A stretch of 64,000 nucleotides of DNA from Viridibacillus arvi (GTDB lineage: Bacteria > Bacillota > Bacilli > Bacillales_A > Planococcaceae), in assembly GCF_001274945.1 (NCBI RefSeq), contig NZ_LILB01000001.1, positions 1,021,202 through 1,085,201 on the forward strand, read 5' to 3'. Shown one piece after another: positions 44,493-53,770 of the stretch (position 1 is its first letter; every line of letters starts with the position of its first letter). A model generated the notes under the pieces. The model saw only the letters and a list, made by a program, of their open reading frames with translations. It was not told the origin of the DNA and did no database searches. The position numbers and the translations under genes were made by a program.

Positions 44493-46410
44493 TATTGTGA
44501 AGAAGAATATTAAGTACAATTTCTATCAATACTTTCTTTATCTCGCATCTATGACACTAAGTATTACGATTTATTTTACTTTTTTATCACTACAATACAA
44601 TAACCAAATTATCCTGGCTCTCACAGATACAGATAAACTTCAATCGGCTTTTGGAGCTTCTTCTATTCTTTTACTACTATTTGTATCCATCTTCATCTGG
44701 TATTCGAATAATTTCTTTGTTAAAAGACGTAAGAAAGATATTGGTCTATATTCATTACTAGGCGTCGAGAAAAAACAAATTGGTAGAATGTTATTTTATG
44801 AGAACTTTATAATGGGTATACTTGCTCTTTTAATTGGGCTGGCAATCGGGGAATTATTCTCTGTTTTCTTCAGTATGATCTTAGTAAAATTAATGGGCTT
44901 TTCTATTGCTATTACATTTACTTTTAATTCAAGAGCAATCATACAGACTTTACTTGTATTCAGTGTAATAATTTTTCTTACATCATTACAAGGTTACTTT
45001 ATTATTTATCGTTTTAAACTAATCGAACTATTTCATGCAACTAAAAAAGGCGAGAAAATAAATAAGCCTTCTTTGTTGTTAGCCCTGCTTGCCATTGCAA
45101 TGGTTGGAGGTAGCTACTGGTTACTACTACAGTCTCCAGAATCAAGCAATTGGGGTCTGCACTTTAATCGTACTATTATCATCTTAATTATTTCCATGAT
45201 TATTGGCTCGTTTTTGTTATTTCATTCTTTAAGTGCGTTTTTCTTCGTGCTATTACAGAAGAATAAGTCATTTTATTTTAAGTGGTCTAATCTATTAACT
45301 TTTACACAGTTAACTAATCGATTAAAGAGTAATGCCTTTATGTTCACTATTATATCTATACTGAATGCTGGCACACTGATTGCTTTTGGATTTGCTTATA
45401 GTATTTATTACAATACACTTGATACAATGAAGAATTTTGTTCCATATAGTTATCAATATGAAAGTACAACTTCTGATATAGATGCAAAAATCCGTGAATT
45501 GATTAACAAAGAAGACAATCATTCCTTGGTCTTTGAGTATGACTTGGAGTATACAATGGTAAAAGGCGATGTTTCAGAGCTCTCAAAAGTTCCTGGAGGT
45601 TATTTCTACTTTGATGAATCATTTGCTGTTATTTCAAATGAAACTTACAATCAGCTAGCCGAGAAATTAGACTTAGATACAATTGCACCTCTAAAGAAAA
45701 CGGCAGCTCTAACAATTATCAACAATTTCATTGGTTCACAAGACCAACAGGAAAATATAAACAAATCAATTTCCTTGCATTCATCAACAGATGATTTAAA
45801 AATAAAGATTGCTGATAACAAATCGGTATCGTTGTTAAATGACCCTGTTCAACCGTTCATTATCGTTGTTAATGACTCAGTATACAGTCAATTTAGAGAT
45901 GAGAATCCGCCTACTACTGTACATACTTTGAAAGTAACAAACGAAGTTAAATCTGCTGCACTGACAAAGAAAATCATGAACGTACTTCCTAGTGAAGCAC
46001 AATTCATCAGTTTTTCAGATAGCTATCAAGAAGCACAATCTGTCTACGGATTACTGATCTTTATTAGTGGATTTTTGGGATTAGTGTTCCTTGCAGCTTC
46101 GGGTAGTATGATTTACTTTAAAATGCTGACAGAAGTAACTGACGATAAAGTAAGGTATACAACATTAAAGAAGCTTGGTGTTCAAAAAAGCGAAATAATG
46201 CGCGTTATTGCTAAACAATATTCGGTTGTCTTTCTCCTACCTTTAATCGTAGGTATTACTCATAGTTGTATGATTTTAACTGCTATCTCAAATTTAATGG
46301 ATATCAACTTCATCATACCTGTAATCATTTGCATCGTATCCTATACAATTCTTTATATTTCTTACTATGTATTAACTGTTATTTCTTGTAATAAAATAGT
46401 AAATGCTTAA
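44479..46410 (+). CDS. BceB-like ABC transporter permease
   Basis: About 643 residues. It has the 10-helix layout of BceB: one N-terminal helix, three helices with the FtsX-like block (KKDIGLYSLLGVEKKQIGRML), then a large extracellular domain (residues about 300-520) and four C-terminal helices with a second FtsX-like block (VRYTTLKKLGVQKSEIMRVI). The extracellular domain binds the antibiotic-lipid complex in known members. It pairs with the upstream ATPase and the convergent sensor kinase, which would need this permease for signalling. Confidence 0.9.
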   Translation: MNMFSIVKKNIKYNFYQYFLYLASMTLSITIYFTFLSLQYNNQIILALTDTDKLQSAFGASSILLLLFVSIFIWYSNNFFVKRRKKDIGLYSLLGVEKKQIGRMLFYENFIMGILALLIGLAIGELFSVFFSMILVKLMGFSIAITFTFNSRAIIQTLLVFSVIIFLTSLQGYFIIYRFKLIELFHATKKGEKINKPSLLLALLAIAMVGGSYWLLLQSPESSNWGLHFNRTIIILIISMIIGSFLLFHSLSAFFFVLLQKNKSFYFKWSNLLTFTQLTNRLKSNAFMFTIISILNAGTLIAFGFAYSIYYNTLDTMKNFVPYSYQYESTTSDIDAKIRELINKEDNHSLVFEYDLEYTMVKGDVSELSKVPGGYFYFDESFAVISNETYNQLAEKLDLDTIAPLKKTAALTIINNFIGSQDQQENINKSISLHSSTDDLKIKIADNKSVSLLNDPVQPFIIVVNDSVYSQFRDENPPTTVHTLKVTNEVKSAALTKKIMNVLPSEAQFISFSDSYQEAQSVYGLLIFISGFLGLVFLAASGSMIYFKMLTEVTDDKVRYTTLKKLGVQKSEIMRVIAKQYSVVFLLPLIVGITHSCMILTAISNLMDINFIIPVIICIVSYTILYISYYVLTVISCNKIVNA

Positions 46411-46439
46411 AAAGGGCCCCAATAGCATTTCTATCTCTT

Positions 46440-46488
46440 AGACTGTAGACAAAATGCGAAGAAATTCGTGTTTCTCAACAGTCTTTTT
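46440..46488 (+). terminator. Terminator of the ABC operon (repeated family)
   Basis: GACTGTAGACAAAATGCGAA then an inner AAATTCGT, closing with ACAGTC and six T. Sequence and shape closely follow the ptsHI terminator at 15034-15084 (read on the other strand), so both are copies of one dispersed terminator-like element. Confidence 0.75.
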
Positions 46489-46509
46489 TCTATAGTCTCT
46501 ATTAAATGC

Positions 46510-46615
46510 TAATCCGCTACGTTGGACGCTTTCCGCGGGCGAGCGCCAAGTCGCTTCGTCGCTACGCTCCTGCAGGGCCTTGGACTGTCTCGCTTTCCCG
46601 CAGGAGTCGCCACCT
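46510..46615. repeat. GC-rich intergenic repeat
   Basis: About 105 bases of strikingly GC-rich sequence in an AT-rich genome, with GCTTTCCGCGGGCGAGCGCC and CTCGCTTTCCCGCAGGAGTC as landmarks and internal inverted matches (CCTGCAGG, GCAGGAG with CTCCTGC). This resembles the dispersed GC-rich palindromic repeats known from Bacillus and Lysinibacillus intergenic regions. It is not coding. Confidence 0.7.
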
Positions 46616-46687
46616 TCACTCCAATCAACTACACAGGTAATAAAAACGAATCTTTATGTTAATATTTGAAGAAGGTCTTCAAATAAC

Positions 46688-46730
46688 AAAATGAGAGGCA
46701 GGTACAAATAAGGTGGCTGCCTCTCATTTT
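46688..46730 (-). terminator. Terminator of the sensor kinase operon
   Basis: AAAATGAGAGGCAG and CTGCCTCTCATTTT form a perfect 14-bp stem. It follows the kinase stop codon on the minus strand and is tailed by GTTATTTG. Confidence 0.85.
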
Positions 46731-46733
46731 GTA

Positions 46734-47750
46734 TTATGTTATTGCATAGTAATCATGTAGTTTTGGAAAATGTATAGTAACAACTGTAAAGAGGTTCTTT
46801 TCGGAAGTGATAGTGATTGAATGTCCTAATTTATTCGCCAACCTCTTTGCTAGATATAGACCCATGCCTGTTGAATTCCCATGACTTCTTCCATTCATCC
46901 CCGTGAAGCCTTTATCAAAAACTCTCTGGATGTCGGCCTGATCTATTCCTATCCCATTGTCCTCAATGATTAATCTTCTTTCTATATCATCTTCTTCTGT
47001 AGAAATTTTAACTTCCCCCTGAGGCGAAGTATACTTCAAAGCATTAGATAGAATTTGTGCCAAAATATAGGCTAGCCATTTTTGGTCAGTTAGTACCTCT
47101 GTAGACTCTACTTCCAACTTAAGTTTTATCTTTTTTCGAATAAATATCTTGGCATTCTGTTTGATAATTGATCGAATTACTACGCCTAAATCTACAGGAA
47201 CAATAAAATAATCTTGATTGAAATCATCCGCTCGAACGAAATAAAGTGCCTGCTCAACGTATCCTTCTATCGTATCTACTTCTTCCTCAATACTATTCAA
47301 TACTGGATTTTTCTTCTCATTCTCAATAATTAACCGGCTAACCGAGATCGGGGTTTTAATTTCATGGAACCATGATGTCATATAATCCATCGTTTCTTTT
47401 TTATCGTTTAAAATACTTGTGACTTTTTGCTGATGCTGTTGATCTACTTGTTTTAATATTTGTTGAAACAACTTTTGCTCCAATGTTTTAGGAGTCAGTA
47501 GCTCTTCTTGAATTATAAAACCATCTCTACAGCTACTCTTCAATGCATTAAAGTGTTTTTTGATAAAGTAATATTCTATAAATATGTACAAGAAAAAGAA
47601 ACAAGTTGAGATAAGGTAAAGGTAGAATAAATTATTAATTGGCATAGAGAGTATTGGATTGATATAAATCATTACTGTTATAAACGACATAATCATAATG
47701 TAGGTTATGATTAACCGCCTTTTAAATAATAAATGCTGCCAAACACTCAT
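46734..47750 (-). CDS. BceS-like intramembrane-sensing histidine kinase
   Basis: 338 residues. Two membrane helices (residues about 15-35 and 40-63) are joined by a very short loop, so there is no extracellular sensor domain. The phospho-acceptor is His129 (SWFHEIKTPI), followed by NALKYTSP, DNGIGID and STGMGLYLAKRL. Kinases of this type are activated by contact with their BceAB permease. The start overlaps the regulator stop by four bases. Confidence 0.92.
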   Translation of the reverse strand: MSVWQHLLFKRRLIITYIMIMSFITVMIYINPILSMPINNLFYLYLISTCFFFLYIFIEYYFIKKHFNALKSSCRDGFIIQEELLTPKTLEQKLFQQILKQVDQQHQQKVTSILNDKKETMDYMTSWFHEIKTPISVSRLIIENEKKNPVLNSIEEEVDTIEGYVEQALYFVRADDFNQDYFIVPVDLGVVIRSIIKQNAKIFIRKKIKLKLEVESTEVLTDQKWLAYILAQILSNALKYTSPQGEVKISTEEDDIERRLIIEDNGIGIDQADIQRVFDKGFTGMNGRSHGNSTGMGLYLAKRLANKLGHSITITSEKNLFTVVTIHFPKLHDYYAIT

Positions 47751-48427
47751 ATTAGTATATACCCTTGCCCTTTCTTCGTTTGGATATAATCTTCAACTCC
47801 CATTTCCGTTAGCTTACGACGCAAACGATTTATATTAACTGTTAAAGTATTGTCATCAATAAAACTCTCATCTTCCCATAAAGCACGCATTAGCGTATCA
47901 CGGCTAATTATTTCTTGTTTATTTTCAAATAGAACAGTCAATATTTTAAATTCATTTTTTGTAAGCTCACTTTCCTTCTCACCGAACATAACCGTTGAAT
48001 TCTTCAAATTTAATGTCAATTCATTATGTTTGAGCACCTCTAAACTAGGAGAAAGATATGTATATGTTCTCCGTACTATCGCATTAATCTTCGTCACAAG
48101 TATGTCCATTGAGAATGGCTTCTGAATAAAATCATCCCCACCCATATTAATAGCCATCATAATATCCATTTTCTCATTACGAGAAGACACAAATACAATG
48201 GGTACATTAGAATACTTCCTAATTTTCTCACACCAATAAAATCCATCATAATAAGGTAAATTAATATCTAACAACACTAAATGAGGTTTTACTGACAAAT
48301 ATTCTTCTACTTTTTGAAAATCCTTTACTGAAAATACATCATATCCCCATTTGATTAAGTTTTCTTCAATCATTTGAGCAATCTTCTGTTCATCTTCGAC
48401 AATCATAATGTTAAATTTGTCATCCAT
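47747..48427 (-). CDS. BceR-like OmpR-family response regulator
   Basis: 226 residues. The receiver has the phospho-acceptor Asp54 (LVLLDINLPYYDG), Thr/Ser in VFVSSRN and Lys in IQKPF. The C-terminal winged helix includes LTKNEFKILTVLFENKQEII and NRLRRKL. It should activate the divergently placed ABC operon through the site at 43614-43636. It is first in a two-gene operon with the kinase. Confidence 0.92.
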   Translation of the reverse strand: MDDKFNIMIVEDEQKIAQMIEENLIKWGYDVFSVKDFQKVEEYLSVKPHLVLLDINLPYYDGFYWCEKIRKYSNVPIVFVSSRNEKMDIMMAINMGGDDFIQKPFSMDILVTKINAIVRRTYTYLSPSLEVLKHNELTLNLKNSTVMFGEKESELTKNEFKILTVLFENKQEIISRDTLMRALWEDESFIDDNTLTVNINRLRRKLTEMGVEDYIQTKKGQGYILI

Positions 48428-48814
48428 CTTTTATTACTCCTACTAATTAATTGATTTTTTTCCACTCTATGCAATTATTATAACCATTCCTCTAGAAGAT
48501 TTGAACCACGTTAAAGTTTTTAAAGATTATCTTCCAAGATCATCGTTCTAACTACAATCCCTTTACTATTCTGAGATAAAGGATTCGCTACCGGAATTTC
48601 AATTAATTAATAAATTGATTTTTTCAAGTATATTCATAGTCATGAATAACAACTCGGAGCATATGTTAATATACTGTCCATAATGGGTTATCCATTTTAA
48701 CCGAATGTAATGAAAGATTTATTTGCTTTTCAATACAATTAATAGGAAAATATTATTATAAAAGAGCATATTAGACATTTGTAGAATATCGAACTTTCTA
48801 AGGAGGAGTTGAGG
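48428..48814. other. Divergent intergenic region
   Basis: No gene is seen. It must hold promoters for the regulator-kinase operon and for the membrane protein gene. A weak TATTAT at 48751-48756 is the best -10 candidate for the plus strand. AAGGAGG at about 48800 serves the GTG start at 48815. Confidence 0.4.
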
Positions 48815-49252
48815 GTGAAACGCTTTTCACGCTATTTCATTTCATTAATAATTATCGGTATTATGATTTACTTTGGACTTAGTTATAAATTGCATTTAGA
48901 AAAGGAAGCTTCCACAAATTATATTATTCTTCCTTTAATACGATTTTCTTTCGCATTCCCTATAATTATTGGCATATTACTTCGTTTACCCAAATTGATT
49001 TTTGAAATTAAAGAAAAGAAACAATGGACTTTTGATTGGATAAAGATTGTGGTCATTGCTTTACCAGCATTATTTATAGCTGTGTCTCCTTTCTTGACTT
49101 ACACATTTATAGGTGAATATTTTTACTTTGCAAATGAATTAATTGTTTCACAAAGTACATTACTGATAACAATTGGTGGACTTATTTTCGGCTATGTATT
49201 AATAGATAGTTTAATAAAAGAACGTGAAAATGAAATAGTCATTGATCCATAG
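48815..49252 (+). CDS. Membrane protein, four helices, unknown
   Basis: 145 residues starting at GTG 48815, eight bases after AAGGAGG (a TTG at 48809 is too close). Four membrane helices are separated by charged loops (KEKKQWTFDWIK); the C-terminus is acidic (KERENEIVIDP). No family is recognised. It is a single gene with a hairpin (GATAGCCCATTC and complement, 49286-49322) just downstream. Confidence 0.6.
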   Translation: MKRFSRYFISLIIIGIMIYFGLSYKLHLEKEASTNYIILPLIRFSFAFPIIIGILLRLPKLIFEIKEKKQWTFDWIKIVVIALPALFIAVSPFLTYTFIGEYFYFANELIVSQSTLLITIGGLIFGYVLIDSLIKERENEIVIDP

Positions 49253-49285
49253 ATACCTAACAGAACATTCTTTAAGTTGGCCATT

Positions 49286-49322
49286 GATAGCCCATTCTAT
49301 TTTATTGAGGGAATGGGCTATC
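49286..49322 (+). terminator. Stem-loop after the membrane protein gene
   Basis: A perfect 12-bp stem (GATAGCCCATTC and complement) with a 13-base loop is followed by TGTTCTTC. It probably terminates despite the interrupted T tract. Confidence 0.6.
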
Positions 49323-49410
49323 TGTTCTTCAGTATAATAGATGCACTATTACTTTTTTAAAATGTGATTTTAACTAGGTTAATCTTGATTCATAAAATTC
49401 AGCCTTATGA

Positions 49411-49932
49411 TTATCTATTAGGTATAATCAATTCTACATTTTCCTGAATTGCTTTATTGGTCAAACCACCCACTGATATTTTTTTAACTGTGCCCTCGAA
49501 GTCGATGAATATCGATGTTGGTATAGCATCTATATTATAACTTTTAAAAACAACTATTGAGTGATCTATCAATATCGGAAAACTAATATTTTTAGTGAAC
49601 TTTTTAACTTCAAAAGTTGTTTGTGCATTATTAATTGCTAGGATTTCCACTCCCTTAGATTTATATTTAATATAGTTTTCTTCTAAATCAGGCATTTCTT
49701 CTTTACATGGATCACAATAAGTTGCCCAAAAATTTAGTACAACTCCTTTACCTTTATAGTCTGATAATTTATGCTTCTCCCCATTTAAATCCTCAAGAAT
49801 AAAATCAGGTGCAATATCGCCTATTTTCACCAATTCATATGTTTCTTTTATGAAGTTACTATAGACGGTGTAAGTAATGGCACTAAAGATAATTACTAAA
49901 AATAAAGTTCGCACAATCATTCTTTTTTTCAT
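49411..49932 (-). CDS. ResA/TlpA-like membrane-anchored thioredoxin
   Basis: 173 residues. An N-terminal membrane anchor (VRTLFLVIIFSAITYTVY) is followed by an extracellular thioredoxin domain with the redox pair Cys73-Asp-Pro-Cys76 (WATYCDPCKEE) and the cis-Pro loop AIPTSIF. It should reduce or isomerise thiols outside the membrane. It lies downstream of the biosynthetic gene run, 294 bases after the M16 peptidase gene and on the same strand. A link to the Cys-containing peptide product is possible but unproven. Confidence 0.85.
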   Translation of the reverse strand: MKKRMIVRTLFLVIIFSAITYTVYSNFIKETYELVKIGDIAPDFILEDLNGEKHKLSDYKGKGVVLNFWATYCDPCKEEMPDLEENYIKYKSKGVEILAINNAQTTFEVKKFTKNISFPILIDHSIVVFKSYNIDAIPTSIFIDFEGTVKKISVGGLTNKAIQENVELIIPNR

Positions 49933-50226
49933 TTATTGTCCTCCTTTAAATCCAATGATATCCTTAAAAAGGTATTGAAATTCTGTTTAAAATGTTCATT
50001 GAATCAAAAGATAAGACTACTCCAACAATCATCGAAACAATACTGCCCATTTCAAAATCATAGGTCTAAAAAAATGGATTGAAATGTTGCCTATGACTCA
50101 AAAAAAAGTCACCATTTCATAATTAATACATAAGTAGTGGTAAATACATTATATAAAAATCAAATTAATGGGATGATTGTAATTTATCTATACCTATAAA
50201 CTCACTGTCTAAATTCTACGATAAAC

Positions 50227-51528
50227 TCATCTTTTCACAATCATTGGTAGTGAAGAAAAATCAGTTTTTAAGAAGTTATCAAAATTAATAATAGATTCTA
50301 ACCTGCTATTAATGAGATGGGCGTCCATCTTTAATAAATGTTCAAAGGTTTTAAAGTAATTCAAGCCATTGGATAAGTCTTCGGAATATGCTAAAGCGAA
50401 TTCCTTCATATTTTCCATCTGCATCATTTTCTGACCAATCATTTTTTTTGCTACTCGTTCAATTTCAAATGGGTTCAAACCGCTCCGTCTTACCTCTTGA
50501 AGTTTTTCATATAGCTTTTCTATTACCGGGAGTATATTCACCGTTGAACCACTGACAACAGTAAAGTCATAATTTGGACCATTGTAATTAGAATAGCCCC
50601 ATTGATTATTGATTAAGTTCTCCCTATTCAAATCCATGGTTAATGTAGATCCCAACCCAAAAAGGGCCTCAGTAATTGCGAGTTTTGCTAAATGATTTTC
50701 ATTATAATTCCCTCCTTGATCTTCATGCCTTAAACCAATCGAAAATAAATCATGGGAGCAATTTTTCATAATTGCTATATTTTTATAGGATTGATTTTTA
50801 GCATTGGGATAAAATTGTTCAAATTCATGTCTTTTTGTTTCAGCATAATTTTCATCACGGATTACTGTATGATAAATACTTTCACACAGTTCAATTGGAT
50901 TAACATCACCTACAACCACCAATTTCATATTGTTAGGTCTATAATAAATGTCATGAGCCTGCACCAATAATCCTTTGTCTATCCTGTTAATACTTTCTAT
51001 CGTACCGGCCACATCTGTACAAATTGGCAGATCAGGATACATTTGCATTAATAGGTTTCTGTAAACTACCCAGTTTGGTTTATCTTGATACATTAATATT
51101 TCTTCTCTAATCACTTTTTTTTCATTTTCAATCTCAAGTGTTGTAAATCCTTGACTTAAAATGGAGGTAAGTAATTTGGAAATAAGTTCTGCTATATTAC
51201 CAGAACTAGAAACTAAAAAATCCGTATTATTATAGCCAGTTTTGGCAGAAATAGATGCTCCGTTTTCAGTAAATACTTTTTTCATTTCGTGCATATTTCT
51301 ATGATTGAAAATTAAATGTTCCATAAAGTGAGCTGTCCCATACGGCAATTCCATCTTTTCCTTTGTAGTAGTACTGATAAAAGCTGTATCATTAGCACCA
51401 AAATTCACATTTAACACAGCAAATGTTTGCGACATTCCTTTGAGAGGAATCATATGTACTTCCATCCCATTACTAAAGGTTTCACAAAAAACGGTGTGGC
51501 CAAATTTTTCATTTTGAAGACATTCCAT
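50227..51528 (-). CDS. M16 metallopeptidase with intact zinc site
   Basis: 433 residues. The inverted zinc motif HFMEH (His67, Glu70, His71) and the downstream Glu in NEKKVIREEI are present, so it can be catalytic. The C-terminal half is the second M16 domain. It resembles YmfH/AlbF-type peptidases, which act in pairs and, in some RiPP clusters, cleave leader peptides. It starts one base after the stop of the acyltransferase-M16 fusion, the expected inactive partner. It is the last gene of the run. Confidence 0.85.
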   Translation of the reverse strand: MECLQNEKFGHTVFCETFSNGMEVHMIPLKGMSQTFAVLNVNFGANDTAFISTTTKEKMELPYGTAHFMEHLIFNHRNMHEMKKVFTENGASISAKTGYNNTDFLVSSSGNIAELISKLLTSILSQGFTTLEIENEKKVIREEILMYQDKPNWVVYRNLLMQMYPDLPICTDVAGTIESINRIDKGLLVQAHDIYYRPNNMKLVVVGDVNPIELCESIYHTVIRDENYAETKRHEFEQFYPNAKNQSYKNIAIMKNCSHDLFSIGLRHEDQGGNYNENHLAKLAITEALFGLGSTLTMDLNRENLINNQWGYSNYNGPNYDFTVVSGSTVNILPVIEKLYEKLQEVRRSGLNPFEIERVAKKMIGQKMMQMENMKEFALAYSEDLSNGLNYFKTFEHLLKMDAHLINSRLESIINFDNFLKTDFSSLPMIVKR

Positions 51529-53754
51529 TTATATTTTCGCCACCTTTTTAACCGATTTAAATACCGTATCTAACGTTATCTTTTTTGCAATATCTACGAT
51601 ATCACGTTTGGAAATATTTTCTAGAACAGAAAAAACCTTCTCTTCATCATCTTGAAAATCCAATAAATCCCCTGTTAAGCTAATATCAATTAAGATAGCT
51701 GGAGTTTCTAAGCCAGTTTTCACATAATGTTTCACTGCATTTATACCGGTTTGAATTTCTTCCTCGCTCACTTGCCCATCTTGAATTTTGTTTAGTTCAT
51801 TTAAGATAATCTCAGTCACTGTTTCATAATTTTCTTCTTGTAAAGCAACATGAACTAATAATATTCCCTTTAAATCATCTATTTCAGAACTTAGATAATA
51901 GGCCATTCCTCTATTATGTCTGATTTCAGTTTGTAATTTTGATTCGGGTAAATTTCCGAATATAGTATTGAAGACAAGTAGAGGAATATATTCCAATGAT
52001 GAGAAGTTGATACCTGTTTTAAATCCTATCAACAATCTTCCTTGATTGGCATGTAAATCTTGCTCGATATACTTAATCTCTTGATGAACTGGAGAAAGCA
52101 TGTCGCCATGTGGACAAAGGTTATTTTCTTCTTCCTGTTGAAAATAACTACAAGCATCATTTTGTATCTTATCTTCATCAATGTTTGGACCAATTACATG
52201 AATGTATTTTTTAGAGGATGATATGAATTCTTGATAATGTTGTACCAATATTTCTTCGTTTAATTCCTCCAGAGTGTCCAAATCACCATAAATCGGAATA
52301 CTGAATGGTTCCCCTTCCGTCATAGTAGCTAAGCAAATTTCTTGGGCTGCATATTCCACATTTTCATTCATTTCTTTAATGCGATAATAGTGACTGGTAA
52401 ATTCCTTTTCTATCCGCTCATATTCAAATCCTTTTTCCAGTGGACTATTAATGATTTCTGATAATAGTTTTAAAGATTTTGAAATCATATCCGAATCAAG
52501 TTGATTATTTTGCATGATCGACATTTCAAATTCTAAGACATGATAATCCCCTTTTCTCGATACGTTGCTTTTTAAAATTGCCCCATACAAATGATCTAAC
52601 TTCGTCTGTATATTGACGGGTATTAATAATTCTGAAAAGATAGCAATAGAACATGCCATTTCTTTTCTTAATGGATATAAAAACGTTAATCTAATACTTG
52701 TATTCATGTATTTATCATTAGTATGAACAAAAAAATTGATGCCAGAATTTCGCTGAATATCAAATGATAATGCTTCAGTTTCAAGCTCATATAACCGAGC
52801 ATGATTGGTATCCAGACCTAATATTTGACTACTATTTTGACTTTTTGTTTTCCAATCAATTTGAATTGGCTTCCCATCTTGAATATTTACAGATGGATGC
52901 CATTCTACAACTTGTTCATCGTGCCTATACCACAATCTCCATAATTCAGGCTTTTTCATCAGTTCTGATGTGAAAATGGAGAAAGCTTTGTTAACTGCTT
53001 CATCTATCTTGTTGGGTTCTACTGCAAAAGGCTTATGAAAGATAATTTGCTTTTTTCCATCTTCGGACAGAGTCGTAAGCAGAATACATATTTTTTTCTT
53101 TGCCCTTTCAAGAATCCTAAAGATACCGCTTCTCACTTTTATTTCTGAAGACAAAAAGTTCGTCCGTATATCTGTATTATCTTCATTAAATCCTGCTTGT
53201 CCATCCAGAAACAAAAGGAAGGAGTCATTTTCTTTTAAAATATAAAATAATTTGATAGCTATAAGATTTGATTCTGCGACTAATAGCTTTACTCCCGCTT
53301 CTTCCCTAATTTTTTCCCATGAATCCAGTTTCCCTTCTGATTCAAAGGATTCTTGGTCTACGACAACATAAAATTTCCGATTCTTATTTTGAAATTTAAA
53401 TCTTAAAGCTTTAATGATTTGGTCAACATTATGCCGATAATCACCAAAATGCCAGGAGAGAAAAGCGCCTCCTTCATTAAGTGTTTCCATCATGTATTCT
53501 TCACCGATGATTTCATCGTAGTTGTCGATTTCAAAATTTGGATTTACCCTTTCTCGATTAATCATTCTGTTATGAGCCAAATACTTCATCCATATTTTCT
53601 CGTATGATTCATTTATTTTAAGAGGAGATAGTTCCATAACCATATTCATTAACGGAAAAAACTGGTCCGTTGTTAGGCCATGCTCCTTATAGTAGCTTCT
53701 TAGCATTTCTTCTTCCGATATAAATTCCTCGTATTGTTTTGAAAAATTATTCAA
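51529..53754 (-). CDS. LpxL-like acyltransferase fused to inactive M16 peptidase
   Basis: 741 residues in two parts. Residues about 80-290 look like an LpxL/HtrB-type lipid acyltransferase: FLSWHFGDYRHN (catalytic-His region), FYVVVDQESF, and FLLFLDGQAGFNEDN where the acceptor-acid region lies. Residues about 330-740 are an M16-type pair of domains (RLLIGFKTGINFSS, LPESKLQTEIRHNRGMAYYL) without H-x-x-E-H, so not catalytic, like YmfF/AlbE partners. The start is TTG 53754 with GAGG eight bases upstream. The fusion links acyl transfer to peptide trimming; the acyl donor may be the cluster ACP. Confidence 0.75.
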   Translation of the reverse strand: MNNFSKQYEEFISEEEMLRSYYKEHGLTTDQFFPLMNMVMELSPLKINESYEKIWMKYLAHNRMINRERVNPNFEIDNYDEIIGEEYMMETLNEGGAFLSWHFGDYRHNVDQIIKALRFKFQNKNRKFYVVVDQESFESEGKLDSWEKIREEAGVKLLVAESNLIAIKLFYILKENDSFLLFLDGQAGFNEDNTDIRTNFLSSEIKVRSGIFRILERAKKKICILLTTLSEDGKKQIIFHKPFAVEPNKIDEAVNKAFSIFTSELMKKPELWRLWYRHDEQVVEWHPSVNIQDGKPIQIDWKTKSQNSSQILGLDTNHARLYELETEALSFDIQRNSGINFFVHTNDKYMNTSIRLTFLYPLRKEMACSIAIFSELLIPVNIQTKLDHLYGAILKSNVSRKGDYHVLEFEMSIMQNNQLDSDMISKSLKLLSEIINSPLEKGFEYERIEKEFTSHYYRIKEMNENVEYAAQEICLATMTEGEPFSIPIYGDLDTLEELNEEILVQHYQEFISSSKKYIHVIGPNIDEDKIQNDACSYFQQEEENNLCPHGDMLSPVHQEIKYIEQDLHANQGRLLIGFKTGINFSSLEYIPLLVFNTIFGNLPESKLQTEIRHNRGMAYYLSSEIDDLKGILLVHVALQEENYETVTEIILNELNKIQDGQVSEEEIQTGINAVKHYVKTGLETPAILIDISLTGDLLDFQDDEEKVFSVLENISKRDIVDIAKKITLDTVFKSVKKVAKI

Positions 53755-53770
53755 TCATTTTTCCTCGCTT

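Noticed and set aside
49933..50226. 28-residue hydrophobic ORF in the gap before the thioredoxin gene
   Set aside because: It has no ribosome site and a stop just upstream; it may be a relic at most.
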